NCBI GenBank assembly: GCA_025765595.1
Contig: JAIVFH010000535.1
Span: 1-15,557, forward strand
Origin: Obelidium mucronatum
Taxonomy: Eukaryota; Chytridiomycota; Chytridiomycetes; Chytridiales; Chytriomycetaceae
DNA: 15,557 nt
Direction: 5' to 3'
Below are positions 8,685 to 15,557 of the stretch, one piece after another. The first letter of the stretch is position 1. The number at the start of each line of letters is the position of its first letter. Both the position numbers and the translations under genes were made by a program. The notes under the pieces were generated by a model, which ran no database searches, was not told where the DNA came from, and saw only the letters and a program-made list of their open reading frames with translations.

Positions 8685-9997
8685 TCAAAGTGCCTTGTGT
8701 TTTGCGAAATAAGTTGGAAGCTTGTCATACGGATTCGGCATCAACGCATCAGTAAAAAAAACATGTCCCGCATTCCTTTCACTCGCCAATTGAGCAGCCA
8801 GAGTAAAGTACCCTTCAGGCGTGGTGTGAACCATGTGAATAAACTTGTGGGCCGGGTACGCAAACACCCAGCCAGGAACATCCAACGCATTATAACTACT
8901 GAAAGCGTTCTCGTAGGCGAGAACTATATCACAGGACTTGCATGTATCCTTCATCTGGGTACACCCCCGGGTTGATGACAATCAATGGTCCTGGCAGGGA
9001 ACGGATATATACAGCCAGACTCTGGAAATAAGGTAAATCGAGTCTACTGGAAGGGACTTCGTCGAGGAAAATACCGTCCACTTTGTACCACTCCATAAAT
9101 AGGGAGATCTCCTTTCGTACAAGGGTTGGGCTTCGTTTCCCGTAGCTTGTGTGAACGTATCCGAGGATTTTAATTCCAGCACTTTGGGCTTCCTTGATTT
9201 GTTGAATATAATGCGGGTTGGGGGCGTCTCCCGGTCCGCTGTTTGGATTCATCACCATATACTCGACGTTGGATGGTTGTTGCAACGAGCGGTTCCAAAT
9301 TTCTCCGGGGTAAAAGTAAGCGGGAATAAACGTATGTGGATTAGAGGCTGTTGGAGCGGGACGGGAGACCTTGTCAATTGGTTGGTCTTCCGGCTCTTGA
9401 ACATTTGTTCCCTCGGTTTGTTGAAAGACGAAATCGAACAGAGAAGTGCTATGGTACAAATTAGGGATAACGAAATCAAACAAACGTAGATGGAAACGGA
9501 GATGGAAACGTACTCTGAAAGATCAGGGCTGAATCTCTGAACCAATCATTTCCCTCCTTGTCGTAATCTCGCCGCCTCTTGTCATCACTCAAAATCTGGT
9601 ATGCGATCACCAACTCCAACGCTTTTACTCTAAACGCCTCTTTGATTTCGGGACTTGATGCCGTTGCATTCACTCCCAGGAGGGAATACAGGTTTGATTT
9701 GTCGGGTTCATCTGAAACAAGTTTCGGGGCTGAGAGGGGCTGGGACATTGGTTGTTCCAGTTCAATCGGCAAGCTTCGAGTTGAATTCAGTGATTGATCT
9801 GTTTTGTGGTCTGTTCCTGCGATCAACTGCATTGGTTAAACTCGAAGCAACGGAGACACAGTTTCCCCCCCGAACTCACCAAAGCCAAAGAACAAACTCC
9901 ATCTGTTCTTGCGTCGCGCCTTGAGCAAATTGGCATCGCTCGAGAGGGATCTGACTGCTTTGATTGGTGCAGGCTGGTTCGTGGCAGTGGGTGACAT
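8685..9997 (-). CDS. Spherulin-4 / GH135 domain protein C with N-terminal J-like domain lacking HPD
   Basis: Exon 1 is 9997-9880 (MSPTATNQPAPIKAVRSLSS...). Intron 9879-9817 (63 nt; GTGAGT...TCGCAG) joins it in phase to a J-like stretch at about residues 79-128: DKSNLYSLLGVNATASSPEI, KEAFRVKALE, then straight to LVIAYQILSDDKRRRDYDKE. The HPD loop and flanking about 20 residues are absent. The J frame stops at 9476. A hydrophobic helix (SIYVCLISLSLICTIALLCS) follows in a second frame. The GH135 domain is in a third: TFIPAYFYPGEIW, VMNPNSGPGDAPNPHY, GIKILGYVHTSYGKR, VDGIFLDEV, INPGVYPDEGYM. One inserted base near 8945 then leads to DIVLAYENAF and the C-terminus. Three 1-nt corrections give about 416 aa. 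The order cytoplasmic domain, helix, GH135 matches paralogs A and B, which favours one fused protein over two abutting genes, but this is inference. Confidence 0.6.
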
Positions 9998-10389
9998 GCT
10001 CCTGTAACGTTCCGTTTTTTTTTTTTTGGCTCAGTCAAACAGTTTGTAAAACAACTCGAAATGATTTTTGTTTCAATTCATGAACAAGCAGGATTCGGGA
10101 TTGCATCCTTGAAGGTTGCAGTGTATGTGAAGTCAACGCGAAAGAAATTGAGGGTATTGTTGGGTGGACGCCTCAAAGGATCTTGCAGGATAAAGTTAGG
10201 ATCTGTGATCAAAAAATCGCATATAATATTTCTTTGTATATTCTTGGGTTTGTTATTGTCTTTTTCTTACGTTGACCTTATTTTTTTTTGGCACCCCCTT
10301 GCTTCGCTGAGTCGAGCGGAAAAAATATTGATCACCAGCCCCAAATGCCTTTCGACCACACATCAAGATTTCTGAATTCACAAAAAAAC
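9998..10389. promoter_or_regulatory. Divergent intergenic region between spherulin C and the mucin-like gene
   Basis: These 392 bases lie between two start codons pointing apart, so promoters for both genes should be here. There is a T run at about 10014-10027 and another near 10281-10289. An ATG-started frame at 10061-10375 (104 codons, one hydrophobic stretch IIFLCIFLGLLLSFSYVDLI) is possible, but it has no recognisable domain and I do not call it a gene. Confidence 0.3.
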
Positions 10390-11490
10390 ATGAGTGAGAA
10401 CTCAACGAGTATCGTGGTTCAAGTTGTAGGCGAGTCCTTGTCCAATTCTACTAGCGCTCTGATTCCAGCGGCAGCAGCAGCAGCAGAACCCCAGGTCTCA
10501 TCAACTGTATCCAACAATCTACAGGCTACTACTTCTATTAGCTCAGATTCCGCATTCATTTCAATCATTTGGCCCACGAATCACTCTTCTACAACATCAG
10601 CAACGATAACAACAACGTCAAAAACCCCAACAGTCCACTTCGAAAGCCAAAAAGACGCGTACAAAAGCCGTCTCCCATCACTAACTTCATTGATCAAGTC
10701 CAGTTTCAACCTCTCTTTTCTCTGCACCACCACCACTACCATCACCTGAAATCGTCACACCCACGTCCGTCACAACTGCATCTCCAATACCTGTAGATTA
10801 CACTTTCAACACATCAGCCCAGAGAAGTGTCACCTTGCCGTCGGAATCACATGTGGCCTTGTTTTCATTCTTTTTCCTGGTTGGACTCTTGGCTTGTTTA
10901 TACTACCGCCGAAAACGGCTTCAGAACGCTTTCCATCGGTAGTGGTAGGTGGTACTGGTGGCAATGGAAGGTACAATACGCGACGGATATATGGAAATAT
11001 GACGGGATCAACGCGCTTTCTGGGACCGTCTGCGTATTGCACGTCATCGTCGCCTCAAAAACTGTTGGGAACAAATTCGCGATCGTTTGCTTCTTCTGCT
11101 GGAGAGACAGCTGTACATACTACATTGGACCCCGAAAGCCGTCATGGAACACTAGCGCGTCCCAAAAAGGTTGTTACGTTTTACGAAAGTCCAGTTAGAT
11201 CTGTTGCCTCCAGCAGTGAGGATTCGTTTCCCCCGAGTTACGCGTCAAAGACAATCGCGACTGCGCCGCCGGCAGTGATTGTAGCTGTGAATGATGATAA
11301 GGAAAAGGATCCAGTGGTTATGCATCAAAAGGCGGGTGATTTCTTTCCTGCCGAAAAGCAAAAACACATTCGTAGTAGTACTGGTGGTTCTGAAGTGTCT
11401 TGTGAGTTTGAAACTTGGGATTCAGAGGTTGTTGGGAAATATTATGAGACGAGTTTGTATAGTGAGAGTGATTATTCCAGTGGGAAATAG
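10390..11490 (+). CDS. Single-pass membrane protein with Ser/Thr-rich outer region (mucin-like), frame-disrupted
   Basis: ATG 10390-10392 opens MSENSTSIVVQVVGESLS and a Ser/Thr/Ala-rich region with six consecutive Ala codons near 10468-10485. The frame stops at 10747-10749. The neighbouring frame carries the continuation SAPPPLPSPEIVTPTSVTTA and VDYTFNTSAQRSVTL. The membrane segment is best read across two frames: VGITCGLVFILF followed by LVGLLACLYYRRKRLQNAFH, with the Arg/Lys cluster marking the inner side. A cytoplasmic tail of about 185 residues returns to the first frame (GGTGGNGRYNTRRIYGN... to SLYSESDYSSGK), rich in Ser with SPVRSVASSSEDSFPP. The shifts cancel overall (1101 nt, 366 codons plus stop). 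The layout resembles fungal wall-stress sensors of the Wsc/Mid2 kind, but no WSC domain and no clear signal peptide are seen, so function is not assigned. Confidence 0.6.
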
Positions 11491-11709
11491 GTGTGCGTAT
11501 TTGACGGCCCCTTACTTCCGTTTTGTCCCTTATAGTATTTGCATTTTGACTTATCATTATATAAGTAGTTTTCTTTTAAATAAAAGATCATGATACTATT
11601 AATCCTTGAAATAAGTTGCAACATTTATGATAATAATAACTTCAAAAAGAGCCACAAAACTCCCTCTTCATCGAGAAGCCCCAATTTCCTTCCTTTTCAT
11701 TCACAATAA
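11491..11709. other. Convergent 3' spacer between the mucin-like gene and trehalase
   Basis: Two genes end here tail to tail. Apart from the AATAAA noted above, no feature is seen. Plus-strand frames from 11627 onward are shadows of the trehalase 3' end. Confidence 0.35.
11579..11584 (+). terminator. Candidate polyadenylation signal AATAAA
   Basis: AATAAA about 90 nt after the stop of the mucin-like gene, in an AT-rich stretch. The position suits a 3' end signal, but the hexamer is common by chance in such DNA. Confidence 0.35.
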
Positions 11710-14539
11710 TCAACGACGAAACACAACATCTGGATGCACCAACGCGCCCAACGACCTCCTCAACCCCAACGGCAACCCTAGCAACCCAACCTGCACACTC
11801 GCATTCATCCAACCAAACCCTTCACGAACCACATATTGGAAATCAGACCCCACATTCCCATACTCGACATTGACTTTATGTGTCATTCCAACAACGTCAA
11901 ACTTTTCAGGTACGACTCCGTTGAAATCAACAAACGCTTTGACGCAGGTGTAGAGCCAGCGGTATGTTATACGTAGGGCGTCGGAGTGGTAGTTGTAGTT
12001 GGAATAGAGCTTTCCAGGCCATCATTTGCTGTGGAGCCCAGCCTGTAATAAAAAAATAAGAGGCGTTTAAATACATTACAATGTAGTACAGTGGAATTTT
12101 TTTCCTTATTTTTTTACCATATGGATAGTCCCATTGACGACTTGGCCGTTCGTTGCTGAGTGGGCCTCTGGATGCTTCTGTTGTGGATACAATCCCACCC
12201 TCCACTTCAAATAACCGTAAAAATTTGGGAACCAAGCTTTCAGCTTGCTCTTTGGATGCAATGTTGGCCCAAAGCGCCCAAATAGCTGTCGCAGATTCGT
12301 AAGTAGACTGCTTCATCTCCTTGCAATCAAAGTCAAAATAAAGCGACGCGGTGTCCGACCACAAATACTTGTTGATGAGCGCATGCGTCCGCGACTGCCA
12401 GTTTTACAAAAAGGGAAGAAGGGAAGTGTTACAGTGAATGAGGTTGTCAAGGAATCATCCGGGGTGGCTGTCATTGTGACGGATTCATCGTAAATCATGA
12501 TTCCTTTGGCCCAGTTGGAGTTCCAGGTTCCCCCGCCGCCAATCATTACGTCTACTCCCTCGGATTCGAGGGTTTCTTTCCAGAGTTTGTAGCCGGATAC
12601 GTTTTCATTGTTTTCAGCCGCGACGGACTTTGAAAGTGAAGCTTGTAGTAAAAAATAAATAAAATAAAATTAACAGAAGAGTTTTAATTGGGCGACAAAC
12701 AAAGAAAGAGAATCAAAAGGGCATTAGAAACATACCTTCCTCCAAACTCTTGCTCAATAATTTGAGCCAAATCTTCTTCATACTTGTGTACCAAACAATT
12801 CAAATCAATTGTTGCTAAATTCGCGCATTTCCCGTCAAATCGATATGTTGTGTCGTGCCCGCTTTCTCGCACTGCCCGGTCATGTACAAAATATTCATCC
12901 AATTCAGGAACTTTGATGTCACCGTGAGTGTACAATTTTTCAAATTCAGATTCGGAGAGTCCTGCCTTGTCAGCAAATGGTTTCAAAATCGCATTGAAAT
13001 GGTCCGGTTCTGTTTCCGGCGGGATTCCTTGCCCCTCGGTATAATATTTACTCAGTCCAACCGCTGTATCCAATCTCGGATGAGACAACCAAATGCTAAA
13101 CAACTCCTTGATGGACGCTTTCGTTGCACAAGCAAGCCAAGACTTTAGCTCCCCTTCTTTCCATAGTTTCTTCAAGGATGCATTCGCGGAACTTGCAGGG
13201 GGATCAGACTCGCGACCAAAAGCCGCATACACTTGCCGAACCATGTCCGTGAGAAACGGCGGCTGCGAACGGGTGAGATAATAACTGCGATTCGCATTCA
13301 GGATTTTCCCATAGTGTTCAATCTCGTAGACAAAGTTTTCAACCATTCCTTGCGCGAGACCAATACGACCGTCTGCAATCAAACCCAAGCTTTCGAAATA
13401 CGAGTCCCAGCCGTATTGTTCATTGAATCTTCCTCCGGGGACTACAAATGGCGTGCCGCAGACGTTTGTTATATCATCCCAGCCTCTTTCTGGATGGATT
13501 TTACGGAGACCGAGGGCGAGGACGCCTGGTTTTGAGTTTAAGGAGTTTACGTATGCAGAGGAGACGTATTCGGGGAGTTGGACGACGTCGAGGTGGAGGT
13601 GGGGGCGGTTGATCGCGACTTTTTTGAAATAGGAAAGACCAATGTCGTCGTGGAAGGGTATGTAGATTCTGTTTTGATTGTCTTCTTGGCGGTTTTTGGG
13701 GTCTGCGCATATAGCTTCAAGTCCTATCAATATTAAGTAGTTGAGAATTATACTGTTCACGTTACAGCAACTGTTACGGCGTGTATTGGCGCCATACGCT
13801 CTGTCTCTCACGCCTTCGGCGTGTATATACACACAATACCATCAGGCATCAATCCTTCGCGTCAGACCATCCCAGAAGTGAAATTTAATCAAACGCTCCA
13901 TACGCTGGACAGGATTTTCGAAAAGCCGATCTTCCGAGAGAATGATAAACTTTCTGTTGTGATCAGTAGCGAGTTCGAGTTCTTGCAGCAGATTTGAGAT
14001 TGCATAAGTTCCTCTGATTTCGACCTTGTTGAAGCCGCCTGAGTTCGCGGTGGGAATAACGAATACTTTTGGGCCCGTGTCGTGGATTGTGATTTGGCGG
14101 TCGCCGTCAGTATCTTCCTGATCCAGCAGCAGTTCTGCGAATTGATTTGTCAGCCTTTCATTCACACACAGACGAAACGCACTCTTTGTGGTCGCCACGT
14201 TGACGATAAACAGGCGCGGCGCCGTCGGAAACAGCGCATCGTGCGACGCGCGGCGGCGCCGGGGACTCGGCGGCGCCGCGCACTCCGACGCAAAGTTGTT
14301 CTGCGCTTTGTCGGGCGTCGCCGCGTGGCTGAACGCGGCAAGCTGCGGGCGCATCAGTGACTCATCCCACCAAGAAAAACAAAACAAAACAAAGAAAACA
14401 AACTCGCCGATGTCGACAGCATGCGCCGGCGGAGGCCGAGCTCCTTGCTGTGGTACTTCAGGGTGACTCCGTGCGCGTGCGCGTGGTCGCTGTCGAAGTA
14501 GTCGAGTTCCTTCTCAAGCCGCACTTTGTTTGCTGACAT
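11710..14539 (-). CDS. Neutral (cytosolic) trehalase, GH37, with Ca2+-binding and PKA sites
   Basis: Hydrolyses cytosolic trehalose to two glucose. ATG 14539-14537 gives [15 protein letters not shown] and LRRRMLSTS. After a first intron, a PKA-type site (RRRRASHD, near 14238-14261) precedes [13 protein letters not shown]. Intron 14182-14135 (48 nt, branch CTGAC) leads to [20 protein letters not shown], the EF-like Ca2+ loop of fungal neutral trehalases, then [11 protein letters not shown]. Intron 13839-13724 (116 nt) leads to [27 protein letters not shown] and signature 1, [15 protein letters not shown]. Introns 12735-12642, 12432-12395 (38 nt) and 12117-12043 follow, with [31 protein letters not shown] and signature 2, QWDYPYGWAP. 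The end [12 protein letters not shown] is at 11710. One-base breaks occur after RIDA, at the 12735 intron junction, and after WKAL. About 65 residues before INKYLW are not typical of the family. Confidence 0.88.
13761..13839. repeat. Palindrome and direct-repeat cluster inside a trehalase intron
   Basis: The 116-nt intron contains a perfect hairpin CACGCC-TTC-GGCGTG (13809-13823) and an overlapping 12-bp palindrome GTGTATATACAC (13821-13832). It also has two direct copies of CGGCGTGTAT (13777-13786 and 13817-13826), and TTGGCGCCAT between them holds the palindrome TGGCGCCA. It is the longest intron found in the window. Whether the structure has a role in splicing or DNA binding cannot be told. 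Confidence 0.7.
14251..14278. repeat. GC-rich direct repeat in the trehalase PKA-site exon
   Basis: CGGCGGCGCCG occurs at 14251-14261 and again at 14268-14278. It lies in a local GC-rich block (about 14200-14350) that encodes the Arg/Ala/Pro-rich segment around RRRRASHD. The contrast with the AT-rich surroundings is striking. Confidence 0.7.
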
Positions 14540-14652
14540 GATTTTGCTTTCTTTCTCTGATTGATTCTTTATCTGCAATAACACTTTAATAATTCGCGTG
14601 TTTCAATTAAAGACCTGGCGTTCACCCAAATTGAATTTTTAATATTTAATAG
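14540..14652. promoter_or_regulatory. Compact divergent promoter between trehalase and the glycosyltransferase
   Basis: Only 113 bases separate the two start codons, which point away from each other, so both promoters must share or abut this stretch. It is AT-rich near the glycosyltransferase start (TTTTTAATATTTAATAG). No TATAAA box or stress element (AGGGG/CCCCT) was found by eye. Confidence 0.5.
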
Positions 14653-15512
14653 ATGGGACAGGGTTACAAGTTGTCAACACTGACACTGTTTATCTCACTC
14701 ATTGCCGCCTTCTCTCTGCTGGCAACCTACTGCCTCGTGCTAGACCTGTCACCCTCCCATTCAAAACTCGACCTCGACACTGACTCAGACAACACACGGA
14801 TCCCAAAACGGATCCATCAAATCTGGCTCGGCAATGAATCAAAACGGCCCAAGCACTTTATGGACCATTGCAAGGAACTGCATCCAGACTGGGAGTACTT
14901 TCTATGGACTGACGAGTCCGTAGTGGGCATCTTGCCGCCTGCCATCCAACCAATCTTTGATAGCTGGAGACAATACAACTTTCCTGGAACAGCCGATGTC
15001 CTCCGCTATGCAATCCTTCAAAAGTACGGCGGAATCTATATTGACTCGGATCAGCAGTGTCTGAGACCCTTTGATGACTTGACGAATCAATCGTTTGATG
15101 CATTTCATGGCTTACGAAAAATTTGGAAACGTCAAGGCACAAGATCCAGACTCTACCTTGATTGCCAACGGTGTTATGGGAGCATCTGCCAACCATCCTT
15201 TCATCAACTTGGTTATCGAAAACTTGGATCTTCATGGCGGTGCAAAGGGCAAAGGAGAAGCTTGGAAGGTTGTTGGCCCCCAACTCGTTACGGACGTGGC
15301 GAAAATGTATTTCAAAGAGCAGCAATCAAAGCTTGTTATTGAGCATGAATTGAAGGTGCTGCCGTTCTACACCTTTTGGCCATATCATTACAGTGAAGAT
15401 CCAATTCCCCTGAATTCAGACCGCCATATTCGTCTTCTTTCTTATTGTGTTATCGTGGTGGGGTTCAACGTTTAAAACATATGGGAAAGAGTGGGACAAA
15501 GTGGAAGGTTGA
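14653..15512 (+). CDS. Type II membrane glycosyltransferase with DXD motif (Gly_transf_sug / Och1-like fold)
   Basis: Predicted Golgi or ER glycosyltransferase that uses a nucleotide sugar. ATG 14653 gives a short cytoplasmic start (MGQGYKL), a signal anchor (TLFISLIAAFSLLATYCLVL), and the sugar-binding domain with IPKRIHQIWLGN, HPDWEYFLWTDES, TADVLRYAILQKYGGIYIDS. The last carries the family's YGGxYxDxD motif as YGGIYIDSD, followed by LRPFDDL. One extra base near 15100-15104 (TTT instead of TT) shifts the frame; MAYEKFGNVKAQDPDSTLIA, NGVMGASANHPFINLVIENL and GPQLVTDVAKMY then follow. A second extra base near 15440-15450 moves to the terminal WWGSTFKTYGKEWDKVEG with stop 15510-15512. With both corrections it is 285 aa. 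Family match is good; donor and acceptor sugars are unknown. It is transcribed divergently from trehalase. Confidence 0.8.
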
Positions 15513-15557
15513 TTTTTTGAATTTTTTTTCGTAGTCATATTTATATTCCTCCAAATA

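Noticed and set aside
9476..9545. A 65-nt intron (GTACGT...CCATAG) between the J-like and GH135 parts
   Set aside because: Splice motifs and length look good, but the join leads into the wrong frame for the GH135 domain and would remove half of the hydrophobic helix that the paralogs have.
10061..10375. 104-codon ORF in the divergent spacer
   Set aside because: No domain, no conserved feature, and it lies where two promoters are expected.
10894..11490. A separate gene starting at 10894
   Set aside because: Its start is a TTG and it overlaps the membrane helix of the mucin-like protein; it is better read as the tail of that protein after frame shifts.
11627..11953. Pro/Asn/Thr-rich plus-strand ORF
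   Set aside because: Antisense to the trehalase C-terminus ([13 protein letters not shown] and [10 protein letters not shown] on the minus strand).
14082..14466. Plus-strand Arg-rich ORFs over the trehalase N-terminus
   Set aside because: They are antisense shadows of the GC-rich trehalase exon; the minus strand holds conserved PKA and Ca2+ motifs.
1..15557. Transposons, tRNA or rRNA genes, CRISPR arrays, viral genes
   Set aside because: No transposase, integrase or reverse-transcriptase motifs, no cloverleaf sequence, and no spaced repeat series were seen on either strand.

Overview
The window looks like nuclear DNA of a fungus, probably a zoosporic (chytrid-like) one. The placement is inference. 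It rests on short introns (about 48-116 nt) with GT...AG ends and CTAAC/CTGAC/TTAAC-like branch sites, on fungal families (cytosolic neutral trehalase with PKA and Ca2+ sites, an Oca4/Siw14-type phosphatase, a Ptc5-like mitochondrial PP2C) and on spherulin-4 (GH135) proteins. No tRNA, rRNA, transposon, CRISPR array or virus was recognised.

Layout. 1-1346 (-): mitochondrial PP2C phosphatase, running off the left edge, with a clean first exon and a heavily frame-broken second exon. 1536-2716 (-): membrane-anchored spherulin-4 protein A. 2757-3219 (-): decayed spherulin-4 relic. 3220-3810: leader or promoter region with a TATA-like box and a probable 5' UTR intron. 3811-5481 (+): six-exon Oca4-like phosphatase with a long disordered tail, ending in a 29-bp tandem duplication. 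5721-6465 (-): six-helix membrane protein. 6676-8008 (-): spherulin-4 protein B (three exons). 8163-8614 (-): small four-helix membrane protein that resembles a bacterial family. 8685-9997 (-): spherulin-4 protein C, whose N-terminal part carries a J-like domain without HPD. 10390-11490 (+): single-pass, Ser/Thr-rich membrane protein. 11710-14539 (-): neutral trehalase. 14653-15512 (+): DXD-type glycosyltransferase, divergent from the trehalase.

How the genes fit together. Three full-length spherulin-4/GH135 genes and one relic lie on the same strand within about 8.5 kb. They share one plan: a variable cytoplasmic N-terminus, one transmembrane helix, then an outer GH135 domain. That is a tandemly expanded family with diversified tails. 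GH135, GH37 trehalase, the glycosyltransferase and the mucin-like protein give the window a wall or carbohydrate theme, but nothing shows they act together.

Caveat. Many genes need one or more 1-nt corrections to read through (PP2C, all three spherulins, the two membrane proteins, the mucin-like protein, trehalase, the glycosyltransferase), while the Oca4-like gene needs none across six exons. Uncorrected sequencing indels are the simplest explanation. Real decay is possible, above all in the PP2C gene. Intron coordinates were read by eye from splice motifs and reading phase.
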